Assembly: GCA_905221605.1 (NCBI GenBank)
Contig: CAJNDS010000966.1
Location: 1 to 47,587, forward strand
DNA: 47,587 nucleotides
DNA from: Symbiodinium natans
Taxonomy: Eukaryota; Sar; Dinophyceae; Suessiales; Symbiodiniaceae
Direction of reading: 5' to 3'
Under the pieces are notes generated by a model. It saw only the letters and a list, made by a program, of their open reading frames with translations. It was not told the DNA's origin and made no database searches. Positions 1 to 11,218 of this stretch are shown piece by piece; the stretch's first letter is position 1, and every line of letters starts with the position of its first letter. The position numbers were made by a program, and so were the translations under genes.

Positions 1-175
1 GATGTTGCCTCAGGGCAGACGATACTCGGGCGTTCACGCGCCGCATCATCTCCTCCCAGTTTCGTAACATCTTTCGCTGGCACATATCAAGCTGTTCCAG
101 CTGTTGTGCCGTCAGTGCCAACGTAGAAGGTCCGAACAGCGCCGTAGGAGTTACCACATTCAATCTGCCTTCGCG
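1..175 (-). pseudogene. Non-LTR retrotransposon RT 3' fragment (partial at window edge)
   Basis: On the minus strand, one frame reads through a block starting VVTPTALFG and continuing to QRKMLRNWEEMMRRV. This matches the end of the reverse-transcriptase region in many LINE-type elements, where a V.P..LYG segment is followed by a hydrophobic stretch and an QRKMLR-like block. The frame is still open at the window edge, so the rest lies outside. Upstream the frame is not obviously conserved, so this is a fragment. It differs from the neighbouring LINE remnant and is probably a separate insertion. The assignment rests on motif resemblance only. Confidence 0.45.
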
Positions 176-337
176 TGTTCACGAAGATGGATCACTTTTT
201 GAACTTTCCATAACTTTCCCCATGCTGCACTGATACGATGCGCCAGCTGCGTTCTTGATTGGTGTCGAGAGTCACCACAAATGTTCCGTCCAAGGTACAT
301 ATGTGTGTCTCCGTCACTCAAGACCTAGATCACCCCC

Positions 338-2565
338 TCAGAGCAGCTTGCGCAAACACTGCATCACTGTGGTGCCGCCGCCAGCAGGACCGTAGAGGCA
401 GCGAGGGGCCGCGCACCCGCCACACGCACGGCAGGTCCGGCAACCATTTCGCATGGCTTGTGGCGGGATGGTGGTAGCGTCGCCGCAAGGTATGGCAGAG
501 AGCCACGCCCCAGCATGCGGCCCTGCTTGGGAGCGGAGCAGTGCACGCGAACTAGGCGGCAGGGAAGGCCGCCAAACGTGCGGCCAATCCCGGCACGTTT
601 CGCTGAGCATCGACGGCAACGGGGTGGTGGGGGGGGGTTGGAAACTGCCGAGGGGGGGGTTGGAAACTGCCGAAAAAAATTATCCGACCCCCCCATCGAG
701 ATCCAGTGCAAAGACGCCAAAAACAGTGACAAACCATAATTCCCGAAACTTGGCAAACGAAAAGGGGCACCTCCCTATTTTTTCGGCACTTCTAGCCGAG
801 TGCGATGCAGCGTCGACTACATGGCACCGTCATTGCGGCGGGCGTACGCCGCAGACGCGCGCTCGAGGACGACACGTGTTTGCATACATTAGAAGCGTGT
901 CGACAGGCCCCCTATTTCCCCGTAAAAACAACTGCCCGACGGCGACGACGACCGAGAGCAAGCCCCACCATCGCCGTGCCCATCCCTGGGCCGTGGAGAC
1001 GCGTGGGAGGGTAGCAGGCGTTCGCTGGACGCGGAGGCGAAGCAGCTGATGAACGAGGCGTTGGCTGTCCTCGTCTGCTTACCTCTGCCGGCACGAGCCG
1101 TTGCGGACTGCCCAGCTGAACGCGCGTCGGCACTTGGGACTGGGCGACTTCCTCACGTCATGGCCGAGACCCGCGTCGCTTCACAACCGAGCGCCTCACC
1201 ACGCGCCGTTGCCCCGCACATCACTAAGTCCAAGCAGGCCACACGCCAGGCTCCGCCGCGACAGCAGCTGCCGATGCCGCCTCGTCGTTTCGGACTAGAC
1301 CAGAAGTCGGCGCTGCTTCGCCTCGGCTTCATACGGCGCTTGGTGCGGGCCAAAGGCATGACTCGCGCTGCGTGGAGACCGCAGCTGATGCCTGATGCTC
1401 CCCTCGCACTTCACCACGCAGCGCTGCTCACAAACGTCCGCCTTGTGCGCAAAGGGGGTTGCACCGGGTCCAACTGGGCTGACGCACGGGCGACAACGAG
1501 TCCAACAGCGCGACCGACTATCGCGCTCGATGAGTAAAGCCATCCGCCAGAAATCATCAACTGCCCTACACGCTTCGCGCTGCCTGCCCGTGGAAACCTC
1601 GAGGCCACTGCAACTTCAGCCCTCGCTCTTCCGTGCCTTGTCTGCGCCGGCTTCGCCTGCCGCTTCCTCCAGCTGCAGCTGCCTGCAGATGCTGCGGCAT
1701 CTATTAAATAACCTCGCGGATCACAAGCGACGTCAGGGAAGCGCTGGCGCAGAACTGGGAGGGCACCCGGCCAGGCCGCCCAGTATGCAGCCGGCGCAAC
1801 CCTTTCCGCAGCGAACAAGCCCGGACCCCCCAAACTGGGCGGCAAGAAGATGCCGAGGCGCGCCGCAGTCCAGGCAGCCTCGGTGAGGTGGGAATTTTGC
1901 GCACAACGGGCTTGCACTTCATGGATCCGGGCTTCTGGCCCGACGCGGCTTCCCAGTGCATTTTGGTGTGGTCGGCAAGCAACAGCGAGAGGGCTTGCAA
2001 ACTGCTGTGCTAGTGCGCGGGCAACAACGCGACGCAAGAAGTCCCCGACAACTAGGGCCGCACGTGCCACCATTGGGTTTGTGCAATGCGACAACACGCC
2101 CAAGTTCAAGGGTTGGTACTGGTACGATGTCTGGTGGCATACGGGCACACACTCTGATGCAACTTCAGCGAAGGCTTGGCTTGCGTCATCATCATCGAGC
2201 ACGACGCATTTCCGCAGTGAAACGCGACTGGCTGGGGCTTTGCGCGCATGGCGGAGGTTGGCAAGCAAGGCTGGACGATGAAGCACAATGGAAACTGGTG
2301 GTCCCCACGCAGCAAGGTCTGGGTTGTGTGGGGGCGTCGTTCGGGACTGGCCAGGACATCGTACGTTTCTGCCAAGGTGGGCGAAGTGAACAGCGCTGCG
2401 AGCATGAGCAGCGGCATCGTTCTCTGGGGCCCTGATAGGTTGGGGCGAGGGCCTCATGCAACAACGGCACCCGTTGCTTGCGAGCACAAGTCCTGAACGC
2501 ATTTTCCACCCTGTGTCCTTTGCTTCCAAAAGCACACTGCTGCTTTTGCAGGCAACTGGACCCAC
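338..2565 (-). pseudogene. Decayed LINE-type (non-LTR) retrotransposon
   Basis: A minus-strand open frame (1411-2565) carries two blocks typical of dinoflagellate LINE polyproteins. One is an N-terminal RT block (FLRRVVARALAQQF followed by CRPHQNALGSRVG). The other is the region after the RT (LPPSLGGPGLF, then APAAYWAAW and LPVLRQRFP). They are only about 25 residues apart, so the catalytic palm with its DD motif is missing, apparently by internal deletion. Further downstream, in other frames (338-619), GPHAGAWLSAIP and TIPPQAMRNG with nearby cysteines look like the C-terminal Cys-rich region of the same polyprotein. Several frameshifts separate these parts. No intact element remains. Confidence 0.55.
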
Positions 2566-2570
2566 TCATC

Positions 2571-2665
2571 AAGGCGCACGCGAGAGCCCGAGACGGACGT
2601 CGGCATGCAGCAGGGACCCATCGTGCTGCATGCCGACGTCCGTCTCGGGCTCGCGCGTGCGCCTT
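2571..2665. repeat. 42-bp near-perfect inverted repeat (hairpin)
   Basis: Left arm 2571-2612 and right arm 2624-2665 are reverse complements with one mismatch in 42 positions, around an 11-base loop (gggacccatcg). The arms start aaggcgcacgcg and end ggcatgcagca on the loop side. Similarity stops at both outer ends. The arms are GC-rich, and no coding or mobile feature explains the structure. Confidence 0.95.
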
Positions 2666-4165
2666 GAAGACCTGAACAAACGTGCAGCCGTTTCTCGTGG
2701 CAGGGTCCTGGTTGCACAATGTGCGGTCGACACCAGCCGCGTGTCCGTATCTAATCGGGCAGCTCCAACCCAGCAGCCGGTGGCGTTTGGGGTGAAGTCG
2801 GCAGCCGGTACAACTGATTCAACTGATGCAGTCCTTGTTGCACGCAGGTTCGCTGACCACACCTGGGCCGCCACGGTGCGTCGGTGTTGCTGGCGCTCAG
2901 CAGGGCCAAAGCTTCCACACTCCCGACCGCGCGGCTTGGGGTCATTCCCTATCGCATGCTGATCGTTGCATTTCGTCGCCGTCGCCAATATTACTTGAGA
3001 GGGTTGGCACAACGTACCCTCAAGCACGCAAGGCCCTTTACACGCTTCGTTCATGGAAACGCGCCGGCGTCGCGGCCAGACTGGGGTTTACAGCTGCGCA
3101 GGCGGCCTGCGTTTATCTTTGCTCAGCGGACGCAAGGAAAAACAGTTCTCATGTGCGGTTGGTCTCGATCCGATCGCTTGATCCTGCTTGCTACACGCTC
3201 TCAGAAGGGTACCTCGCTGGATGGCACTCTGTGCTGCACGCTACAGCTCGATCTTCGATTCGCCTTCTTTCTTGCAGTCGAGATTACAACCGCCAGAGCT
3301 CTGACACCGATTCGATCATCACCGCGGCCACCCGAGCAACACAAGGGAAACCTCCAAGCGCAGGAGTTGCTTTCCTGGTTGCTCCGCACTCTGCGTGGAG
3401 CGACTAGCGACGATTCGCGGTTAGCTTCTGCCAAGAATCGACAAACAATCGATATGACGGCTTTCTGTGTCATTGCATGTCATTGTTTGTCCTAGAAAGC
3501 TTCAAGGCCAGATTGCGCGGGACATGGTTCGCTGCAATTTGACGCAATCACTGACTGCGGTGGTCCTTTTGCTCTTGAGGGACATTACCTCAAGTATTCT
3601 GAAACCTGAATCCTCCAGGGAACCAGCACTTCAAGTTTCCTACGTTCGTGATCCCTGAAGCTCAGAAGCCAAGATCCGCTTGCTTGTTGTTTAGCAGCGC
3701 TACACTAGCTCAGTAGCTGCCACATCATGCCTGAACGGATGTTTTTCTCCACGCGCATCGGGTGCACCAGCCCAGCTCTTCAGGTGCTACGCTTCACATC
3801 GCTACCTCAGACTGCCTGCGTATGGCTTTCGTGCAGGAAGCCCACGCCTGAGATGCAAGCTTCTTGGTGTCTCAGCTTGGGCTTCAGCTTTGGCTGGGCT
3901 CCCGGCTCTTCGGGGCTCAAGTACTTGGCCGCCCGAGGGTGGCGTTCCATGAGCTCGCCAAGAGCTCCTGGCAATCAGAGATCGTCTGAAGTCGTAAAAC
4001 TGCAGAATGCGTCAGATATGTAAAGGCAAAAAGTTTCTTGCTTGCTGTCCTCCCCTCAAGTAATCGCGTTTGTCTGACGACCTGAAGCCACAAAGATGCG
4101 TGACGGGAGCACGACACGTCATGGAGCTTTCCCGCAAAGCTGCTTCTTGCTTGTCGCTCTCAAGA
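2666..4165. other. Stretch without a supported gene
   Basis: Only overlapping short frames are open on both strands, without recognisable domains. A 193-203 residue plus-strand pair at 2826-3495 is in GC-rich sequence and looks accidental. Nothing else could be supported. Confidence 0.5.
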
Positions 4166-6762
4166 CGCCCATCATTCCACGCGATGCAACTTTTGTAGCT
4201 CACTCTCTGCATACGATCCAGACACGGGCCACGCAGGGCGGCCAGAATCTGGGGTGGCGCTGCGGCAAGTGCCGCCGCCGCCAACGTCACTGAGTCGGCG
4301 TCCAAACTGGCGGGGAGGACCAGTTGCTTGAAAGTGTATCCACACGCTGTCACACATGCAAGCAGCAGGAAAGGTGATGGCCTTTGTGAGCGCCCCTGCC
4401 TCAGCGCACTCGACTGGAGCCATGCATCCGTGCACTTCCGTGCACCGAGCAGTGACAGTTTGCGCAGAGGAGTACTGGCTTTCAGCATTGCAGAGCATTG
4501 CTGCAAAATTGCTGCCGCGGTGCTGCACAATCTGGAGCACCGCACCCACCTCACCAGCCGCAGCGCAGCAAGCGGCGGCGCAGTGGAAGCTTACAGCATC
4601 AACAGAGCCCTCGGCACCTCGGGCCCACAGACAGAACCTGACATCCCTGTGCGAAGACTGCAGCTCTCAGAGGGCTCAGAGCCCGGCAAACTTCATGAAG
4701 ATGGGTCACAAGCTTGCGCCACGCTGATGCCGTAAACGATGCCAGGCACGTGTTGTGTTCCTGAATTTCGGCCGAGTGTCCGACCATCTTGCATTGAGCA
4801 ACTCATGGAGCAATAGTGGCACCGCGTGCACATGCGTGCAGCGCCAAGGCTCCGCGGTGTCAGGCCGCAAGCTGCGAAAGGCCTCTGGACTGAATGGAAA
4901 GAAGAACACAAGCTCAGAATTGCACAGAGAATCAGGGAGCCATTGTGGTCTTCTCTCGTGTATTCCCCCCTCCCGCCCCCCCCCCGCCCCTCCTGCATCT
5001 GCAAGGCGGCCACAGCGTTCCTCCACCTTCACATTGCCCGTCCATTCTACACTTTCGCTGCTTGAACTGACAAGAACTTACACATACTTACACTTACTTG
5101 CACTCTATTCTTTGCTTTGTAGAAGTGTTGTCATCTATACGACTGGGCACTATATTGGGATCACCTCGCCTCTGCGAGTCGGCAAAGGCTGCCAGCTGCT
5201 CATTGTAGCAGAGAAGGTCTCGTGGCACCTGAAAAATCCAACCAGGTGCGTTTTGGCCCTCCACAAGCCCCAGCATCAGCATGCGGCAGCTTGCTAGCTC
5301 CGATTTGCCCTCCTGGGCCTGCCAGCACGCCAGGGCGGCGGAGATGCCCAAGACCCGGCGCCAATGCCCCGCGCGCCTCGCAGCAGCCATTGCCGCTGTG
5401 GCGGCAGAGGTCGTGGCCCGCGCTCCTCTGGAAACCAGAGGCAAAGGTGACGATGGCTTCGGCGCCTCCCCGCTCGCCTGTACACCCCTGGCCCTACAGG
5501 TTTTCCTGAGCAGAGGTCGAGGGTGAAGAGCTGGACCGCAACTTCCCATTGCAGATCTTCACCTCTTGTCACTCGGACTCAAAGAAAGCTACTTCAACTT
5601 GGCCCTACGTAGGCACAGACACATGAAGAAAACACATCAGCATCAGGAACGTTTCAGAGTCAAGGGGCTGCAGGCAGCTAAACTTCCGGCCAGGGTTATT
5701 GCATCGGGGCGAACAGAGCGCCGGATGCGTCTGGCTGTCTCTGCGGCATGCTCCCAGCTTTGACCTTCAGAGGGCGAATGGTAAATAAAATAAGCTTGGC
5801 ATCAGCCTGGCGCTTTGGATCAGCTTGCAGCTCCGAGAGGCCCAAGCTCTTGATCACTGAATTCAGCTGGATCACATTCCGGGGCATACCTTCCTGTCGC
5901 GAAACCAGATTCAGATGTCAAAAGGCAAAGTGTTCAAAATCAGGGTCCCTTTCACTTACCTTGAATCCTAGAATGATAAGCCACCCTCCACAAGCAGCAT
6001 CCGAACTTTGACGGTCTGATTGCCGCACGCACCTGACCGAACCGCGTCCAGGCATCGACGGCCCGGCGCCAGCGCCCTCCCTCAGCCAAAGCCTCGTGAC
6101 ACGCGGGGCAGCGACAGCTCTTCCATGCTCTTCACGAACACGTGTCCAGCGCCAGCGCGACAAGAGAAGCAAAGGAGATGGGGAGATCGCCCTTTGAGCA
6201 CTGCTGTCGAAACTAGAGTTTAAAACGAGATCTACTGCTGCAATCTGGCTGCGATTTAAAGGAATCTACGACGGCCTGCAGCAGCGTTGTCATGCTCACA
6301 GCATCTCGGCGGAGGCGTGCCTCCCATATGCTCGTGCACAGAGGGATGGGCACAGTAACAACGTCCTAGCCAGCTTCACAAAGCAACTCTTCCCCGCGTC
6401 CACCTCTCCCGTCTCGTCCAGCAGCTTCGTCGCCAAAGGCCAGTTGGCAGCAGCAGCCGCTGCATCGCTAACAGCGTTCCGTGCCACGAGGTCAGGCTGT
6501 ACATTCCTGAGCGAGCAAGAGGGAGAAAGGAATTCGTGCTGGGGAAACAGAGTCTCAGCCAAGGTTCAGGTCTTGCATCACCATGACAGAGCGAAGAGCC
6601 GCCGACCAAAATGCATGCAGACTGCAAGCTGTGATCCTTAGGGTTCTTGGTGGTCCTTTGGTGCTCCTGGGGCTGTTCGAAGCGTTCGGCGGGTTTGCCA
6701 GAAAAGACAAGCCACAGGGCACCGAGGCTGACGACGGTAGGAAGGATGGTGTGCCAGCGCAT
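4166..6762 (-). CDS. Probable multi-exon pentatricopeptide-repeat (PPR) protein gene
   Basis: PPR proteins bind RNA, usually in organelles, through tandem ~35-residue helical repeats. A possible first exon at 6762 begins with an ATG and encodes MRWHTILPTVVSLGALWLVF, a hydrophobic leader that could be a signal or anchor. Later pieces look like single PPR repeats bounded by splice signals. Exon 6404-6506 (acceptor CAG, donor GTGGAC) has PDLVARNAV and NWPLATKLLDE. Exon 5807-5889 (GC donor) has MPRNVIQLNSVIKSLG. The 5340-5430 stretch has GHWRRVLGISAALA. Exon 5165-5228 has VPRDLLCYNEQLAAFA. Around 4220-4310 there is DADSVTLAAAALA. Not every junction could be resolved and the 3' end is a guess. The alternatives are several adjacent gene fragments or chance. 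Confidence 0.45.
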
Positions 6763-7212
6763 GTCATCCTCACACACCGAGGCGGAAGCACTGGGAGACG
6801 AGAGAAAAGGGAAGGCAAAATGGGAAAGGAAGCTGTGATCGGCCGTGTGGCCAGCAAGTGGCGGCTCCAGTGCCACTGCCCCGCACTGCCTGCACCGCTG
6901 TTGGCCTCAGCCGCTTCCTAAGGGAATCTCGATAGTCAAGCCTCCAACCATACGACATCGTCAAAACATATGCAGTGCGGCACACGTCTGAGTGCAACTG
7001 AGACACTGCATTGAAAGGCACAGCCTCAGTATTACAATCAGAGCCCCAAAAAGGACCATAGTTCAGAGAATCCCCCCCAGGTACCATGCACCAAGGGATG
7101 CCAGTCCGATCAATCCAGGGGACACTGGCTTCAAGACTCGTGGCGAAGATGCTCCGCAGGAGGGTGAGGCCTGCCTGCCACCTGCTTGCTCTGCTAGGGT
7201 TGCTTGGGGCGT

Positions 7213-7256
7213 ATAGATGGGGGGTTTAGGGCTTAGGGTTTGAAGGGTTTTGGGTT
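7213..7256 (+). repeat. Short degenerate TTTAGGG telomere-like tract
   Basis: Runs such as ggtttagggcttagggtttg resemble the TTTAGGG telomere repeat used by dinoflagellates and plants. There are only a few degenerate units, so this is interstitial. Confidence 0.5.
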
Positions 7257-7262
7257 CAAAGT

Positions 7263-7898
7263 TTACTTGATACTAGCTGCCTTCTCGCTTTCGAGCAGGC
7301 ACCCAGCGCGGCGCTCCTCAGACAGAGGGACACCCGCAACAAGCTGCTTGTGGATCCAGGCAATGCAAAAAACGACGACACAGGATCCACAGGCTTCAGC
7401 TCCTGGAGACCATCGTGGCTCGCAAGCCTGGGGTGTTGATGGGTGGTTTGTCGGGATGCTCAGGTTCTCCGAATTGTTATCTCGCTTTCTGCCTCGCTGG
7501 AGCAGCACGCTGAGCAGGCACAGGGACTCGAGCCATCCTTGGACATCAACACCGTGTTTTTTCGACGAAATGCGCCAAAGAATTCTTCGTGGGCCCTGGA
7601 GATGTTGAGATGTTTCGCCTGGAGTCGAGACTGTCGGCCGTACGCACCGACTGCTGTGTTGTACCTCGTCGAGACGAACTGGTGATGCAATTTCTTCCGG
7701 GCTTCCGGGTGACGAACTCGCAATGCCCAAGCCTTCACCCAGGCTGTTTGATGCTTGGTTGCCAGGTTGCGCTTCGACGTCCTGGAAGACCGTCGACATG
7801 CTACCGGAAGAGCCATGAGAAGTCAGGCTGGCTGGAACATTGGCCAGCAAGCTGGCACGTTGTAAGATGGGCGTAGCAAGGGGCGCTTCTGAAGGCAT
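7263..7898 (-). CDS. Open frame of unknown function
   Basis: A 211-codon minus-strand frame, rich in Ser and Pro in its first half (for example NVPASLTSHGSSGSMSTVF) and with a hydrophobic patch near the end (CGSCVVVFCIAWIH). No family was recognised. It could be an exon of an unknown gene or a chance frame, since GC-rich DNA here keeps several frames open. Confidence 0.2.
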   Translation of the reverse strand: MPSEAPLATPILQRASLLANVPASLTSHGSSGSMSTVFQDVEAQPGNQASNSLGEGLGIASSSPGSPEEIASPVRLDEVQHSSRCVRPTVSTPGETSQHLQGPRRILWRISSKKHGVDVQGWLESLCLLSVLLQRGRKRDNNSENLSIPTNHPSTPQACEPRWSPGAEACGSCVVVFCIAWIHKQLVAGVPLSEERRAGCLLESEKAASIK

Positions 7899-8194
7899 AT
7901 CTTGAGCCGAGCATGGATGTTCGGGAGTGATCTGCCATTCTTGTGCATACCTCCTCTGGAAATCTCAGGAACACTTGCCGCATGAACTAGAGGCCGGGAC
8001 AGCTCGTTGATGGGTTTTCCGAGCTGAACACAGCGCTCGATGGCCTTTCCAAGCAACATGCACCCTTTGTAAAGGAACAAGGTCAAGCCAGGAACCCAAA
8101 AACAATCCGAATCACAACAGTGCCGGAATGAAACCCCCACTTTAAGATCCATTCCGTATGCACATTTTATAGAAGAGTATATAAGAAGGTAATA

Positions 8195-8690
8195 AGGCAC
8201 GAGCCGCCGTACGCGCCGCAGTATATACGCGCCGCAGTCCCCTCGGGCGCCGCTCCGGCTCTGTCCTCCCCGTACTACATTTGTACTACAATGCAACGAA
8301 AATCCCTCCGCTTCCCGCGCCGCCGTACGCGCCGTCGCACGCGCCGCAGTCAGCTCTCGCGCCCCTCCGGCTCATGTCCTCCCTATACTACATTTGTACG
8401 AAAATCCCTCCGCTTCCCGCGCCGCCGTACGCGCCGTCGCACGCGCCGCAGTCCGCTCTCGCGCCCCTCCGGCTCTGTCCTCCAGTACTACACTTGTACT
8501 ACAATTCAACGAAAATCCCTCCGCTTCCCGCGCCGCTGTTCGCGACGTCGTACGCGCCGCAGTCCGCTCTCGCGCCGACCCGGCTGTCCTCCCAGTACTA
8601 CATTTGTACTACAATTCACCGAAAATCCCTCCGCTTCCCGCGCCGCCGTACGCGCCGTCGCACGCGCCTCAGTCCCCTCTCGCTCCCATC
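8195..8690. repeat. Composite satellite, copy 1: ~110-bp tandem units
   Basis: About four units spaced 100-112 bp apart, each with gaaaatccctccgcttcccg, then cgccgtacgcgccg blocks, ctctcgcgcccctccggctc and gtactacatttgtactacaa. The same monomer makes up the much longer array at 20,474-21,712. Long plus-strand frames here (159-202 codons) are repeat-derived and not credible genes. Confidence 0.9.
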
Positions 8691-8897
8691 CCCCTTTCGT
8701 TTTCATCCCCGTTTCGTTTTCATCCCTGTGTCGTTTTCATCCCCGTTTCGTTTTCACCCCGCGGCTCTGATCTCCCCGCTTCGTTCATCCCCGTTTCGTT
8801 TTCATCCCCGTTTCGCTTTCACCCCGCGCCGCCATTCCCCGGTATCGCGCTCTCGCGTTTTGAACCTAAACGAGAACCCAACATCCTGAGATGTTTT
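8685..8897. repeat. Shared terminal module of the composite satellite (copy 1)
   Basis: Tandem runs of catccccgtttcgttttc are followed by ccgcggctctgatctccccg and a unique end (ggtatcgcgctctcgcgttt, then cgagaacccaacatcc). The same order recurs at 21,690-21,965, directly after a tandem array of the same monomer. The pair therefore behaves as one composite repeat element. Confidence 0.85.
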
Positions 8898-8984
8898 TGG
8901 GAGAAAGGTAAGGGCCTTAACTTCACAGACTTGGGCCCTCGAGAGCTTAAACCTAGGAGTTTTACAACGGCTTAGGTCGGAGCT

Positions 8985-9590
8985 TAAAGGCTTGGAGGCC
9001 TTGGAGGCCTTGGAGGGCGGTTTAGGGATCCTAGAGGCCGCAGTTAACGCCTTGAAGAGCCTGAGTGGCCGCCTGAGTTTAAGCAGCCTTTGAACAAAAC
9101 CGAGATTTAGGGGCCTCAAGGCATTTAGACTCTTTAAGGGCCTCTGGGCCGTGAGGCAGTCCCTACTAAAGAACTTCAAGGTTTTAAGAACACGGGCTCA
9201 TAGGAGCTTTGAGAGGGGTTGGGAGGATTAAGAGCTTTAAGAGATGCAGGCTTTGAAGCTCAGCGACTTTAAGCAAGGTGAGGGGCCGGAACGAAACTCA
9301 GAGACTTTAAGGGAGTTTCGGTGCCTCAAAGCCTCAAGAAGCCTGAAATCCTTCTGGGATTTTAGTGAACTCAAGAAGCTCAGAGGCCTTCAGGGGGCTC
9401 AGGGCTTTAGGGAGTTTAGAGGCCTGAAGAAACTTAGAGAGCCTCAAGGAGCTTAGAAGAAGCGATCTTAGCAAGCTCATACAACTTAAAGAGTTCAGCG
9501 GCCTCAACGAGCTTAGCTTTAGATGCTCTATGTGGCTCAAGTGCCTAAAGGAGGCTTAGAAGCCGTTTGCAGCTTAGTAAGGGGTCTTAA
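8985..9590. repeat. Low-complexity purine-rich degenerate repeats
   Basis: Cryptically simple DNA built from recombined short words such as gaggcctt, gagctttaag, cttagg and cctcaag. Both strands give Leu/Lys/Ser-rich translations (for example SLKSF, LKALTAAS) with no domain. I see no gene here. Confidence 0.6.
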
Positions 9591-9779
9591 GTTTTCCTTT
9601 CTTTTTCGCCCCATAATCCATGCTGGGTCCGCTTTCAGACAAGCTCAATTTCTGTCCTCCGCATCCCGCCTCCTTCCCCTCTCCTCTCCTACCCCCGTTC
9701 TTAAACCCACCATCAGCGTTTCAGATGGGTAAGAGTGTTTTTTTTTGTTCCGTACGCTTTTTGCTCAGCACGCCTTTTG

Positions 9780-10330
9780 TAACTCACGCGGCTGGCCGAG
9801 CAAAAAAAACACTCCGGGCGCGTTTTTTTGTTCGGAACGCGGCTGGCCCAGCAAAAAAAACACTCGCGCGTTTTTTTTGTTCGAGACGCGGCTGGCCCAA
9901 CAAAAAAAACACTCGGGGGCAGCCGGGGCGCGTTTTTTTTGTTCGGCACGCGGCTGGCCCAGCAATAAAACACTCGGGGGCGGCCGGGGCGCTTTTTTTT
10001 TGTTCGGCACGCGGCTGGCCCAGCAAAAAGAAAAACACTCGGGGGCGGCCGGGGCGCGCTTTTTTGTTGTTCGGGACGCGGCTGGCCCAGCAAAACGAAA
10101 AACACTCGGGGGCGGGCGGGGCGCGCTTTTTTTTTGTTCGGCACGCGGCTGGCCCAGCAAAAAGGAAAACACTCGGGGCGGCCGGGGCGCGTTTTTTTTT
10201 TGTTCGGGACGCGGCTGGCCCAGCAAAAAAAATCACTCGGGGGCGGCCGGGGCGCGATTTTTTATGTTCGGGACGCGGCTGGCCCAGCAAAAAAACACTC
10301 GGGGGCGGCCGGGGCGCATCCTTTTTTAAA
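9780..10330. repeat. Hairpin satellite array 1 (~52-68-bp units, about 9 copies)
   Basis: Units share the core gggacgcggctggcccagc, flanked by a T-run before and an A-run after, then cactcgggggcggccggggc. T-run and A-run lengths vary between units. The core is also present in array 2 at 11,235-12,390. Open frames across this array in several frames on both strands are a by-product of the repeat. Confidence 0.9.
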
Positions 10331-10375
10331 GGGGTGGAGATTTTTTAGTTGGGGGGGATCTTTTTTTGGCGGGGG

Positions 10376-10672
10376 GGGGGGTCGTTTTCTTGGTTTTCCC
10401 AGGAAAAAGCTACATTGTCCATATCTTCCTATGACTCATACTATTTTTCGTAGGATTTTCCTATTGATTCTTTCTTTTTGGCTCGTTTTCTTGGTTTTTC
10501 TTAGGAAAATGCTACAATCCCTCTATATTTCATAGCATTCATACTACTTTTCGTAGGATTTCTTATTAATGTTTTTCTTTGGTTTGTTTTTTGCTTTTTC
10601 CGAGGAAAAAGCTACATTCCCTCTATATTTTCATAAGAGTCATACTACTTCTCGTAGGATTTCTTATTCAGG
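10376..10672. repeat. AT-rich ~115-bp tandem repeat, 3 copies
   Basis: Three diverged copies each contain aggaaaa(a/t)gctaca, ctatatttcata-like, catactac/attt and tcgtaggatttc words, separated by T-rich ttttcttggtttttc. The AT-richness contrasts sharply with the G/C-rich satellites on both sides. No coding potential is evident. Confidence 0.8.
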
Positions 10673-11215
10673 CGCAGCCCACCCCCCCCCCCCCCATTTG
10701 CAAACACAATGCTCACATGATGAGTTTCAACAAGTTTCTTAGGCTTGGAAGCACGCTTTGCAAAGCTTAAACGAAGCCGGGGGGTTGGGGGGGGGGCAGC
10801 TCCCCCCCCCCCCACCCATTTGCAAACACAATGCTCACATGCAACAAGTTTCTTAGGCTTGGAAGCACGCTTTGCACGGTTTCAACGAACCGGGAGGGTT
10901 GGGGGGGGCGCAGCCCCCCCCATTTGCAAACACAATGCTCACATGATGGGTTTCAACAAGTTTCTTAGGTTTGGAAGCACGCTTTGCACGGCTTAAACGA
11001 AGCGGGGGGGTTGGGACAGTGCTCACATGATGGGTTTCAACAAGTTTCTTAGGCTTGGAAGCACACTTTGCACGGCTTAAACGAAGCGGGGGGGTTGGGG
11101 GGGGGGGGGCGCAGTCCCCCCATTTGCAAACACACTGCTCACATGATGGGTTTCAACAAGTTTCTTAGGCTTTGAAGCACGCTTTGCGCGGCTTAAACGA
11201 AGCTGGGGGGGTTAG
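10672..11215. repeat. ~125-bp tandem repeat with G/C homopolymer tracts, about 5 copies
   Basis: Each copy has a C-run, catttgcaaacacaatgctc, acatgatgggtttcaacaag, tttcttaggcttggaagcac, gctttgcacggcttaaacga and a G-run. Copies differ mainly in tract length, and one lacks the C-tract part. The complementary C- and G-runs at unit ends could pair or form G-quadruplexes. There is no gene. Confidence 0.9.
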
Positions 11216-11218
11216 GGG

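Noticed and set aside
620-690. G-rich duplicated ggttggaaactgccga motif
   Set aside because: Only two short copies with homopolymer slippage; nothing further supports a function.
9520-9545. Possible spliced-leader relic (tggctcaag)
   Set aside because: Only about nine bases agree with the dinoflagellate spliced leader and the diagnostic upstream part is absent. No relic was found elsewhere by eye on either strand.
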